DNA of 64,000 nucleotides from Lamellibrachia columna. Taxonomy: Eukaryota; Annelida; Polychaeta; Sabellida; Siboglinidae. Numbering within the stretch: the first letter of the stretch is position 1; every line of letters begins with the position of its first letter. The position numbers were made by a program, and so were the translations under genes. The stretch is from contig OY759267.1 in assembly GCA_963662155.1 (NCBI GenBank), positions 19,786,438 through 19,850,437 on the forward strand, written 5' to 3'. Below the pieces are notes generated by a model that was given only the letters and a program-made list of their open reading frames with translations, was not told the DNA's origin and made no database searches. Shown piece after piece: positions 1 through 10,159 of the stretch.

Positions 1-404
1 ATATGTGTGTGCATGCATGCTTGTGCACGGTGTTTTTTTAAGGTTCTGCTGATATGGACACTGCGGAATGGGGTATGGCCAAAACCTGTTTTTTCCATGA
101 ATTCTCTTAATAAGTAAGTAAACATTACACGTAAATCACACACAGGCAGAGCAGGATTTCATAAGGGCAACTTACCCGTACGAAATACAAGCACGTGACC
201 AAGTCTCCTGTTTGAAACACCTCAAATTACTCGTCTTTTGTTGGTCAGCCATCTTTATACCAGGGTGGTCTATCATACGGTTTATCAGATTTTATATTTC
301 ATTACAACAGGAATTGTATATAGGAACACAAGGAACACAAGGAACAGTACATCAAATGTGTATGCTTTGATTACTCTGTAACATTTATTATGCAGAATAT
401 TACA

Positions 405-605
405 TTCAGTGTTCAGTGAGAGAGACCAGTGTTCAGTGAGAGACCAGTGTTCAATGAGAGAGACCAGTGTTCAGTGAGAGACCAGTGTTCAGTGAGAGAG
501 ACCAGTGTTCAATTAGAGAGACCAGTGTTCAATGAGAGAGACAGTGTTCAGTGAGAGACCAGAGTTCAATGACAGAGACCATAGTTCGGTGAGAAAGACC
601 ACAAA
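405..605. repeat. Degenerate 18-20 bp minisatellite
   Basis: About ten head-to-tail copies of a unit like GTTCAGTGAGAGAGACCAGT with point changes and two-base indels. A related unit recurs at 1900-2150, so the two arrays probably share an origin. No coding content. The stretch 1-404 to the left shows no gene or recognisable repeat. Confidence 0.85.
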
Positions 606-751
606 CATTTTAATGGACACCAAATTAAAGATATTAACAGATACCTGATGAAGTGCATAATTATTGCACAAACTATCTTTAGTTAGTAGCAATGCCCATG
701 ATTAATAGTGATGTTAACCAGTACACAATTTTTTTTAATCTGCCCAACAGT

Positions 752-1076
752 GCAACTAGAAGACATGGATGCAACTAGAGGACATGGATGCAACTAGAGG
801 ACATGGATGCAACTAGAGGACATGAGGTAAAACTAGTAAAGGATCAATGTAGATTGGACATCAGGAAGCATAAATAAATGAATGGAACAAATTGTCTACA
901 GATTGTGTAACTGCTAGCAGCGTGAATATGTTTAAAAACAAGGTTGACACATATCTCAGGAGGGCGGGTTATAAGTAGATTAACATTGTTGGACTCTCGA
1001 TAAGCCAATGGCTTCCTTGTCCACTTGCCATCTGGGCCTTTGGCCAGGATGACAAATCTTGTTAAATCTTGTTAAA
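752..1076 (+). mobile_element. 5'-truncated CR1-like element, 3' end only
   Basis: The 3' end of ORF2 plus the 3' UTR of the CR1-like family whose long copy lies at 13.1-18.1 kb. It matches that copy from the codons around its base 17790 to the terminal AATCTTGTT repeats, with small deletions (a stretch between AGGAAGCA and AATAAATGAATGG is lost). The left edge consists of four copies of a 19-bp unit (GACATGGATGCAACTAGAG), a local expansion of element sequence. It has no coding potential. Confidence 0.85.
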
Positions 1077-1080
1077 CTAC

Positions 1081-1133
1081 AACAGCGGTGGTGACGGCGG
1101 TGGCGGCGGCGGCAGCAGCAGCAGCAGCAGCAC
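1081..1133. repeat. GGCGGT/CAG trinucleotide-rich microsatellite
   Basis: GGTGGTGACGGCGGTGG passes into GGCGGC and then CAG repeats. It gives a short proline/leucine-rich reading frame on the minus strand, which is low-complexity noise rather than a gene. Confidence 0.7.
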
Positions 1134-1318
1134 CATTGTAGCAATTAGTTGATTGTAAGAACCAGCCCTTTTTCTCTGTCTGAGGTCACTGAGTTCGCCT
1201 GGATGCAAGTGAACCCCCCCCCAATGCTCATGCCTGGCATAAAAACAAGACTCAAATGCTTTTATTGTCAAACTGACACCTAATCATGTGGCATTTATAT
1301 CATGAAATATTAAAACAG

Positions 1319-1412
1319 AACCGCGACCAACCCTAGTCATTAGGAGCGTGCATGACCAACTCTAGTCATTAGGAGCGTGCGTGACCAACCCTAGTCATTA
1401 GGAAGGTGCGTT
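1319..1412. repeat. About 30-bp tandem repeat, three copies
   Basis: Three adjacent copies of a unit containing GACCAACCCTAGTCATTAGG followed by a short GC-rich tail. No coding potential. Confidence 0.75.
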
Positions 1413-1534
1413 CACTGAGCACCACAGCAAAATGCAACATTTCCTAGAAGTGATATTAAAATTGTTATAGAAACTTTGGTATAGCAACTGTGTGCGTTGA
1501 GCCTGATCTGAGAGGTGTGAGGTAACTTGGTGCG

Positions 1535-1675
1535 ATGGCTGGCTGGCGCAATGGCTGGCGCAATTGCTGGTGCAATGGCTGGAGCAATGGTTGGCGCAAG
1601 GCTGGCGCAATGGCTGGCGCAATGGCTGGTGCAATGGCTGGCGCAATGGCTGGTGCAATGGCTGGCGCGACAGCA
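1535..1675. repeat. 12-bp minisatellite (CAATGGCTGGCG)
   Basis: About a dozen copies of a 12-bp unit CAATGGCTGGYG. As 12 is a multiple of three, every frame reads a simple dipeptide-like repeat, which produces overlapping small frames on both strands. None has codon or domain evidence of being real. Confidence 0.85.
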
Positions 1676-1899
1676 GCTGGCAGCTGGCGGCACACAGTAC
1701 AATGACCTGTGGCCACTGAGTGAAGGTTGTCAGTCACAGAAGGTCATTGAACTCGTCCTCTCAGGCAACCGTCTGTTGTTGGCAACAGCTACAGCCAACA
1801 AACAGCTGTAAAAATTGTCTCACTTCAACGCTGCACTCTGTGACATCACAGGTAATTGCATTCAAACTCCCCATAGTGAATAACAGACACCTGGTGTTC

Positions 1900-2150
1900 A
1901 CTACGGGAACCAGAGTTCAGTACAGAGACCAGGTTTCAACAAAGAAACCAGGGTTCAACAAAAAGACCACGGTTCAATAGAGGCCAGGGTTCAATAAAGA
2001 GACCATTGTTCAAGAAGAGAGACCAGGGTTCAATAAAGAGACCAGTGTTCACTGAGGGAGGACTAGGGTTAAATAAAGAGACCAGGGTTAAATAAAGAGA
2101 CCAGGGTTCCCTGAGGAGGAACCAGGGTTCAATAGAGACCAGTGTTCACC
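1900..2150. repeat. Degenerate 18-20 bp minisatellite (GAGACCAGGGTTCAATAA)
   Basis: About twelve diverged copies of a unit close to AGAGACCAGGGTTCAATAA, similar to the array at 405-605. 2150-2460 holds only AT-rich sequence with one 30-bp direct repeat (GAGTTCATTGTGTTAAACAT at about 2260 and 2299) and no gene. Confidence 0.8.
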
Positions 2151-2460
2151 AGGGTTCTCAGTTTCCATCCCATGTGCCCACGGAAGCCCCAACCAATACC
2201 GAACTGTCTTGTGGTTTTATCGAAACATCTAGCTGTGTCATTTGGCTGTAAAAGTTTGGCGAGTTCATTGTGTTAAACATGTTAAAATATTCATAAAAGA
2301 GTTCATTGTGTTAAACATGTTAAAATATTCAATTATTTTGTTGTTCAGTACAATTATAAACAACTGGACTAGAAATACTGCAAACAAAGAAACACACTAC
2401 CAACCAGAAGCAGGGTCACTAACACGCTGCTTAATTGATTGAATTAATTACCTTATTTAT

Positions 2461-2801
2461 TTATAAATTGCACTCTTGTTACTTGTCTATGGCTTTACTG
2501 GAGCTTATTCTGCCATTTATCAATCGAGTAATAGTCAGAATGGCGAAACAAAATCCACCAGTGAAGTATCAGTTTGATAAAAAAAGGACTAGAGCCGACC
2601 ACGCCAATAAAACATGTTAGCAAGCCATTTTGGAAAGTCATTGACCCCAGGCTGTGGGGGGACCCAAGCTAGGACCAGGCAGTAATGCAGCTGACCAGGG
2701 AGCAGACAACAGAGGCAGTAACCAAGTCAAGGCCAAAGCGCACTGCAGGAAATCGTCCAATCAGAATAGGTGAGGGGCACCTGCTGACGATACCATGACA
2801 T
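2461..2801 (+). repeat. Left arm of a 0.34 kb inverted repeat
   Basis: This stretch is the reverse complement, with scattered substitutions, of 7026-7371. Shared landmarks are the CACGCCAATAAAACATG motif, the CAATCAGAATAGG motif and the inner end GCTGACGATACCATGACAT. The arms bracket the DNA transposon at 3784-6745. They could be terminal repeats of a larger outer element or two oppositely oriented copies of a dispersed family. No target duplication was seen outside them. Confidence 0.85.
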
Positions 2802-2997
2802 CCAATATCACAGGACATTCGAGTTCGAAGATGAGTCAGGGGGCTGTCCCAGAAATAGACTTCGATGGAAATACGAAAATAGATTTTAACAGAAAGGTGT
2901 GGCACCCATCTGAAAGCTACAATAACAACAACAGAAATAATAAATGCTTTCTTGTCTGAGAATCGGTAATGATTACATTCCAACCACTGACTTGTGT

Positions 2998-3024
2998 GTG
3001 TGTGCAGTGCGTGCGTGCGTGTAT
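2998..3024. repeat. Short TG/CG-rich microsatellite
   Basis: A run of TG dinucleotides followed by GTGCG repeats. The surrounding stretch 2802-3480 has no recognisable gene; small frames there lack any domain. Confidence 0.6.
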
Positions 3025-3483
3025 GTGTACCGGTGTCAGATCACAAATGACTTGAAAATGAGAACCAAATGTCACACTACCTAACAGGCCAACTATACAT
3101 ACAGAAGTGGTACTCGACAACTGAACAGACAATTACAATGGGTGCACATTTGTGTCATCACAAAGGCTGCCTGGCCTTAGAAGTTGGGCTCACTGCCAAG
3201 ATAGAAACCACAGAAATAAACCACTGGTTAAAACAAATGCCACTTGTTTGATATAAAAACCACACAATCATACACGGTGCTACGGATGTAAACAGTTTAG
3301 GTTATGCAACCACAACTGTAGACCCAAACAATAACACAAAATAACCTAACGTTTATTAGTCATTGAACAAACAATTCCACAGTATCAGGGACATGGACAA
3401 TAACATTGTATCAATAAACAGCATAGTTGTGCACTGTGGCTGTGTACAGTGTCAGACTTTCAGCCAAGAGGGCTGCTGTCATT

Positions 3484-3560
3484 TCGAAACATGGGCAGTT
3501 TCGTTCTCTCCACTTTGCCTGTGTCTTTCAGAAAAGACACTAAAAGCCAGGGTTAAATTA
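3484..3560 (+). repeat. Fragment of a tRNA-derived SINE body
   Basis: The segment around CCACTTTGCCTGTGTCTTTC, preceded by TTCGAAACATGGGCAGTTTC, matches the body of the SINE at 19920-20061 (opposite strand there). The tRNA-like head is missing. Confidence 0.6.
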
Positions 3561-4159
3561 AATACCGTCCTGGGAAAAACCTCAAATAGTGGTAAAAACT
3601 TGGATAAATGGGAAAACTCTTAAAAGGATTATATTTGAAGCTGTACTGCAATAAAAGCTACTGGACAAACATAATATAGTTTGACTGAAAACAGCAACAA
3701 ACATTACATTCTAAAATATATTCAGTCGGCTGTTTACATATACTGGCAATGTTGCTACATGCTCACCTCTATATATTGCTAATGAATCCGGGACATTTGG
3801 CCAACGACCATTTGGCCAATGGACGTTTGGACAATTGTCATTTGGCCAATGGACATTTCGCCAACCAGTACATCAGGGGACATTTGGCCAACAGACAATT
3901 TTAGTTTAACCCTCTGGACTTATTTCAACTCATGTTTTGGTTAACCACACTTTGAATAACAACACTTTATTTTCAGTTGATTGACTTTTTATTATTATCA
4001 ACACACAGAACACACAAAACCTGTCAATTTCAAATTTGATAAAAAATTTCATGATCTAAATAGGTATAGTTCATTAGATCATCAGTTCACTCCATCAGAT
4101 CGTCAGGTTACTCCATTAGATCATCAGGTCACTCGTCACTCTCCTGATGCACTCGGTTG

Positions 4160-5755
4160 ATCGGCTTCCAATGGATGTTGTGTCTGGCTCCACGCAGAAG
4201 CTCAGCCACAGTCTTCCTGCCAGCCAGGCTTCCAATGGATGTTGTGTCTGGCTCCACCCAGAAGCTCAGCCACAGTCTTCCTGCCAGCCAGGCTTCCAAC
4301 GGATATTGTGTCTGGCTCCACACAGAAGCTCAGCCACAGTCTTCCTGCCAGCCAGGCTTCCAACGGATGTTGTGTCTGACTCCACCCAGAAGCTCAGCCA
4401 CAGTCTTCCTGCCAGCCAGGCTTCCAATGGATGTTGTGTCTGGCTCCACACAGAAGCTCAGCCACAGTCTTCCTGCCAGCCAGGCTTCCAATGGATGTTG
4501 TGTCTGGCTCCACACAGAAGCTCAGCCACAGTCTTCCTGCCAGCCAGGCTTCCAATGGATGTTGTGTCTGGCTCCATGCAGAAGCTCAGCCAGTCTTCCT
4601 GCCAGCCAGGCTTCCAATGGATGTTGTGTCTGGCTCCATGCAGAAGCTCGGCCAGTCTTCCTGCCAGCCAGGCTTCCAATGGATGTTGTGTCTGGCTCCA
4701 CGCAGAAGTTCAGCCACAGTCTTCCTGCCAGCCAGGCTTCCAATGGATGTTGTGTCTGGCTCCATGCAGAAGCTTGGCCAGTCTTCCTGCCAGCCAGGCT
4801 TCCAATGGATGTTGTGTCTGGCTCCACCCAAAAGCTCAGCGACAGTCTTCCTGCCAGCCAGGCTTCCAATGGATGTTGTGTCTGGCTCCACGCAGAATCT
4901 CAGCCACAGTCTTCCTACCAGCCAGGCTTCCAATGGATGTTGTGTCTGGCTCCACACAGAATCTCAGCCACAGTCTTCCTGCCAGCCAGGCTTCCAATGG
5001 ATGTTGTGTCTGGCTCCACACAGAAGCTCAGCCACAGTCTTCCTGCCAGTCAGGCTTCCAATGGATGTTGTGTCTGGCTCCACACAGAAGCTCAGCCAGT
5101 CTTCCTGCCAGCCAGGCTTCCAATGGATGTTGTGTCTGGCTCCACGCAGAAGCTCAGCCACAGTCTTCCTGCCAGCCAGGCTTCCAATGGATGTTGTGTC
5201 TGGCTCCATGCAGAAGCTCAGCCACAGTCTTCCTGCCAGCCAGGCTTCCAATGGATGTTGTGTCAGGCTCCACACAGAAGCTCAGCCACAGTCTTCCTGC
5301 CAGCCAGGCTTCCAATGGATGTTGTGTCAGGCTCCACACAGAAGCTCAGCCACAGTCTTCCTGCCAGCCAGGCTTCCAATGGATGTTGTGTCTGGCTCCA
5401 CACAGAAGCTCAGCCACAGTCTTCCTGCCAGCCAGGCTTCCAATGGATGTTGTGTCTGGCTCCACACAAAAGCTCAGCCACAGTCTTCCTGCCAGCCAGG
5501 CTTCCAATGGATGTTGTGTCTGGCTCAATGCAGAAGCTCAGCCACAGTCTTCCTGCCAGCCAGGCTTCCAATGGATGTTGTGTCTGGCTCCATGCAGAAG
5601 CTCAGCCACAGTCTTCCTGCCAGCCAGGCTTCCAATGGATGTTGTGTCAGGCTCCACACAGAAGCTCAGCCACAGTCTTCCTGCCAGCCAGGCTTCCAAT
5701 GGATGTTGTGTCTGGCTCCACACAAAAGCTCAGCCACAGTCTTCCTGCCAGCCAG
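4160..5755. repeat. 64-bp minisatellite, about 25 copies
   Basis: Head-to-tail units of 64 bp containing TCCAATGGATGTTGTGTCTG and CTTCCTGCCAGCCAGGCT, with some 60-bp variants lacking one CACA. Copies are very similar, so the array is young or homogenised. The unit has no stop in any forward frame and its length is not a multiple of three, so each frame cycles through the same peptide. This yields overlapping long open frames (up to 567 codons) on the plus strand and shorter ones on the minus strand. They have no start context, splice structure or family match and are taken as by-products of the repeat. Confidence 0.95.
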
Positions 5756-5994
5756 GTGATCCTGGCACAGTGTGTGGAGTCTGTCCTGAAGTAGACAGTA
5801 CTCCCGGCGCACTCTCTTCGCAGGGGGCTGACCTCGGAGATTCTCCATAATCATGGTCGATGCAACTACATCTTCCTTCAGCGTGGTTGCACACGTCTGC
5901 CATTCATGACAGGTGGACCATGGCCAGCCCCGACACGGCGGTATGTGCCTGTAATGTATGTCTGGTCAAAGTAGTCAACCAGTGGTTCTGCATC

Positions 5995-6135
5995 GGGGGT
6001 GTGATCTCTCTGAGGTACATTACTCCTGCTGTGATGTCATCAGGGGGTGTGATCTCTCTGAGGTACATCATTCCAGCTGTGATGTCATCAGGGGGTGTGA
6101 TCTCTCTGAGGTACATCGTTCCAGCTGTGATGTCT
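5995..6135. repeat. 48-bp tandem repeat, three copies
   Basis: Three copies of a unit containing GTGATCTCTCTGAGGTACAT and GTGATGTCATCAGGGGG, inside the DNA transposon. The remaining part of the element, 6136-6620, shows no gene. Confidence 0.85.
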
Positions 6136-7025
6136 TTGAACTCTTCATCGTCTCTCTACTGGGGCACTAGCCCTAACTCTTGAACCTTTCTCCAGGTGGC
6201 TTGTGTGAGATGGTAGAAGCACCCTCTGACCTGAAAGTCACCCCCCAGGACAGCCTACAGTGCACGGATGACAGACTGCTCAATGTCAACTAACACAGTT
6301 GTGGGATCCGGATACAGTCCAAGCATGGTACAATTATATAGTCCAAAATGACATGAAGTAGTTCCTCATTTGTGACATGCTGTAGCAGTGCATATACTGT
6401 CCCTGCTGTGGTTGATCCAAGGGAAACAAGGATGACATACAGCTAAAGAAATCCAGCTGGGGCCATGGCAAAATTGCCATCCATAAAGCCACTTTTGGAA
6501 CTTGAAATAAGAGAAGCCACTCTCATCCAGATGTACAACATGCAATAATGTACCTTGTTATAACTTTACATGTATAATGGCATGAAATAAGAGAAGCCAC
6601 TCTCACCATAAAAATTGTATGTTGGCCAAATGTCCCCCCATGTACTCGTTGGCCAGATGTCCATTGGCCAAATGTCCAATGGCTAATTGTCCATTGGCCA
6701 AACGTCCGTTGGTCAAGTGGGCGTTGGCCAAATGTCCGGATACCGTTGCTAATACACTAACTTAAATTCTGAGAAACGGATAACTTCCAGTTTTGCCACT
6801 CATGATGCTAATTGACTAGTGCTTCAGGAACAGGATGTGTAGGTCTACTGAGACTGTGAGAGGATGCTGTGTTACGTACACTTTATAGAAGTTACATAGC
6901 TTCCCAGCAGACTCAAGTTCAAGCAAATTAGATTAAGTTGGAACCGATTTTGGACTCATTTAGGCAATGGCCACAGCTGTTTGTAGGTCTTTAGCCTGTG
7001 GTACTCCTGGGTTGCGGTCACTTGA

Positions 7026-7371
7026 ATGTCATGGTATCGTCAGCAGGTGCCCCTCGCCTATTCTGATTGGACGATTTCCTGCAGTGCCTTTGGCCTTGAC
7101 TTGGTTACTGCCTCCATTGTCTGCTCCCTGGTCAGCTGCATCACGGCCTGGTCCTAGTTCGGGTCCCCCCACCACAGCCTGGGGTCAATGACTTACCAAA
7201 ATGGCTTGCTAGCATGTTTTATTGGCGTGGTCGGCTCTAGTTCTTTTTTTGATCAAACTGATACTTCACTGCTGGATTTTGTTTCGCCATTCTGACTATT
7301 GATCAAATGTTAATGGCAGAATAAGCTCCAGTGAAACCGTAGACAAGTAACAAAAGAGTGCAATATATTAT
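7026..7371 (-). repeat. Right arm of the 0.34 kb inverted repeat
   Basis: Reverse-complement partner of 2461-2801. Indels are few and substitutions scattered, so the two copies have diverged moderately. 7372-8210 next to it contains a poly-C tract near 7421 but no recognised gene. Confidence 0.85.
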
Positions 7372-8210
7372 CCCCTAGGATACTAACCCCCCTCCCCTGA
7401 CATCTGCCTCTTAGGACATCTGCCCCCCCCCCCCGATATCTGCCCCTTTTTTATGATAGTTGACAAGTCAACATCAGTGTGCAGTTTTATTATTATGACT
7501 ACAATAACATAACATTCAATGACAAGTCGAAGTCGGGATCGACGCTGGCTACATTCCCATTGAAGAGTAATCTTGTTGGTCCCCTTCTTGGTGTAGGCGT
7601 GACACTCAAAACAAAACATAGCTTCTGACCTCCTCGGATGCTAGTAGTAATTTCCACGGTGAAGTTATAAGTGAATTCTGACAACTCTGGCTTGTGCATC
7701 CCGTTTCATTGGAAAATTTCAAGGCATGGCGTGGCTGGCAATGTTACAACTATTGTTTGCTGAGAGGGTGCATTAGAACCTGCCAATGTCCAGAGCTCAA
7801 CATTTTCTTTGTTCTTTAACCAGATTGCAAATTGACACCTGACAATAGTGGTGCAGGGTGTCTGACTTCATGACCACATTTCATTAGAAGAAGACTCAGC
7901 CAGCAGTACTTGGCAGTGTTCCTAATGAGAGTGACAATAGCATTTATTTACTAACTGAATAATTACTCTTTTATCTCATGGACTTCCTGCTTTAAACAAA
8001 TACAAGGATTAGCCCTGAACTGGTAATTAGTACAACTCTTTGCTTAAGATGGATATTAACTATCTTTCCAATTAGATTAGGTTTAATTACAGGAACTAGC
8101 CAATGTTAATCTCAGTTATGGACTTCTGCCTGGTTTATGACTTATTCCTGGATATTACCAGTAAATACCAATTTTTCCTGGATTTTCCCTCTGCCCTGTT
8201 TAAAACAGTA

Positions 8211-8540
8211 GGGGGCAGCTGTGGCCTAGTGGTTAAGGTGTTGGACTCTAAATTCAAGGGTTGTGAGTTCAAGACCCACACTGGGCACGGTTCGTTTTCG
8301 AAGCTTAGGCAATTTCGTTTACCCTACTTTGCCTCAGTCTACTCAGCTGCAAATGAGTACAAACACTGTTTGGAAGGTACCTGCGATGGACTAGTGTCCT
8401 GTCCAGGAGAGTCAGTATAACTGCACTCTAAGTTGCTTCGCACTATAGAAACCAGGTTTAAGCACTGGCCATATAAGCCTTCATGGCTTCCTAAGGCGTA
8501 ATGCCTGGGGGATGACTTTACCTTTACCTACCTGTCTAAA
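8211..8540 (+). repeat. tRNA-derived SINE
   Basis: The head carries a pol III A box-like TGGCCTAGTGGTTAAGG and a B box-like GAGTTCAAGACC spaced as in a tRNA. A body follows with CTACTTTGCCTCAGTC and CTCAGCTGCAAATGAGTAC, and a LINE-like tail with GATGGACTAGTGTCCTGTCC. The body motif CTCAGCTGNAAATGAGTAC also occurs in the SINE at 55259-55402. The head is tRNA-like, but its extra sequence and lack of a clean acceptor stem argue against a functional tRNA gene. Confidence 0.8.
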
Positions 8541-8765
8541 ACTGGTTTTTCCCAGGAACATGCCAACCCTGCTAAAAGCTGTCAGTCCCTTCTATCTGGT
8601 GTTTATGCCAGGGGAAGTAAAAAAAAAACTGCTGTAGACTCAGCGGGTCTCGTAGAGCTGGTGATCTCTAAACTCACTGCATTACCTCCAAGTTTAGCTG
8701 TGATCAGTTATTTAGGGATTATCTCAACAGGCATCAAGCAAGCATAACAAGAGTTTTGCAAGTTA

Positions 8766-8955
8766 TTAAAACAAAATATAAATGGTGAAACAGCATTCTA
8801 ACTGACTATGGTAATTGTACGGAAAAGCAAAAACATTTTATATTTACATTTAAATGACAAAAAAACAAAATATAAATAGTGAAACAGCATTCTAACTGAC
8901 TATGGTAATTGTACGGAAAAGCAAAAACATTTTATATTTACATTTAAATTACAAA
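8766..8955. repeat. Tandem duplication of about 93 bp
   Basis: Two nearly identical adjacent copies of a segment beginning ACAAAATATAAATGGTGAAA and ending in TTTATATTTACATTTAAAT. No coding potential. Confidence 0.85.
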
Positions 8956-9062
8956 CTACTGTAGTACTGGTAGTCTGGTACATTTAAACGTTATTCTGCC
9001 TCAACTACAACAGGGAAGAGTGCACACATGTCAGATTAATACTACCATTAAATAATAAACAA

Positions 9063-9300
9063 CCAGCATGCATGTACACGTGTCATTACACGTGTACACA
9101 TGCATGTACACACATAATCATGTACACACACACACACGCGCACACACGCGGACACACATGCATGCACACGCATGCACATGCATGCATGCGCATGTGCACA
9201 CAGGCGCACAGACATGCACAAGCTCACACATACACCATGCTTGTACACATACACCCATACCGACATATACATGCACATATTTACATGCACACTCGCGCCT
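9063..9300. repeat. CA/TGCA-rich low-complexity tract
   Basis: Long alternating purine-pyrimidine stretch (CACACA, ATGCATGCA, ACACGCG). It produces Cys/His-rich frames on both strands that are compositional artefacts. 9301-9735 to the right holds no recognised gene. Confidence 0.9.
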
Positions 9301-9739
9301 ATCTATGCACTGACGTAGTTACATGCCAAGACATCAAGGCTATCACAGGTGACAACCAGCCATCCACAGTAAAGACATGTCACTCTGGTGTGGATATTAA
9401 CCTTCAACAACATCACTGACAACTACAGTTAGTGGTTGCCAGTGCATTGGATGCATGCTCCCTCAAGCATACCCCCACACTTTAATAATAACAAGGCCTC
9501 AGTGTAAAAACATTCAGCCGGCTGCCTGTGCAAAATGTTTTTACACAATGTCTTTAAAATCATGCATTTGTCACATGCTCAACAGCTGAGTAAAAACTAG
9601 CAAGCATGAGACCGCAGCAGTCAGATGCAGCTACAGAAATAACACAGGATCATGTGTTGCCAGCATAAAGGGAGATTCACCCCCAGGAACAGTAACATGC
9701 GTGACCCCAGTACACAGGAGAAACAGGGCTAAAAAGCAG

Positions 9740-10125
9740 TCTGTTGGAATCTGCATTCAGGGCAAAGTGCAGCAGTGTCTGGAGTGGCACCTGTAGCTGC
9801 TTGTGCTGCCCTCAAGGGGAATACACACAAACCAACTGATAGTGTTCTAAGTCTCTCTTTTGTAAGAAGGTTGTGTTGTCTTGTGATTCTGCTACTTTCA
9901 TCCAAATTCTTTTTGGGTATGTAATTTGTAAATGTCTTAGGCAATAGGTTATGGTGAAAGTCATACATAAATAGTGAGACATGCAACTTATATACATCTA
10001 CGATTTGAAGTATATTTTGAGATTTAAAGAGATCAGTGTGACTTCTATATCCCTTATTGTTAATTATTCGTATGGCGCATTTTTGTAAAGTTACTAACTT
10101 ACCACCTAGTTTAATGCTAATTCCT
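9740..10125 (-). mobile_element. Reverse-transcriptase C-terminal fragment of a non-LTR element
   Basis: The minus-strand frame reads a QKCAIRIINNKGYRSHT motif followed by DLFKSQNILQIVDVYKLHV and FMYDFHHNLLPKTF, the typical region after the reverse-transcriptase domain in L2/Rex1-like LINEs (the QKRAIRII..L..L.I.D.Y.L...FMY...LP pattern). The catalytic domain is absent, so this is a 5'-truncated remnant. It begins about 35 bp downstream of the WD40 gene stop codon on the same strand and probably supplies part of its 3' UTR. Confidence 0.7.
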
Positions 10126-10159
10126 ACCATGCAGATGCTTCCCAGCTTAACAGCAACAC

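Larger units (their letters stand above)
3784..6745. mobile_element. Non-autonomous DNA transposon with 8-bp TSD and minisatellite core
   Basis: The left end (GAATCCGGGACATTTGGCCA) and the reverse complement of the right end (CGGTATCCGGACATTTGGCC) form terminal inverted repeats. Imperfect inverted similarity continues for about 115 bp, built from repeated CATTTGGCCAATGGA-like motifs. The element is flanked by an exact 8-bp duplication, TTGCTAAT, at 3776-3783 and 6746-6753. The interior holds a 64-bp minisatellite, a 48-bp triple repeat and unassigned sequence, with no transposase. An 8-bp duplication is used by hAT, P and some other superfamilies; the ends do not look like hAT (no CAG..CTG), so the superfamily is left open. 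It sits inside the inverted arms at 2461-2801 and 7026-7371. Confidence 0.75.

Noticed and set aside
4147..5850. Open frame of 567 codons (and overlapping ones of 545 and 442) on the plus strand
   Set aside because: All lie within the 64-bp minisatellite, whose unit has no forward stop; frames simply cycle through the same peptide, with no domain, splice or codon evidence.
9048..9419. Cys/His-rich small frames on both strands
   Set aside because: Products of the CA/TGCA low-complexity tract; no other support.
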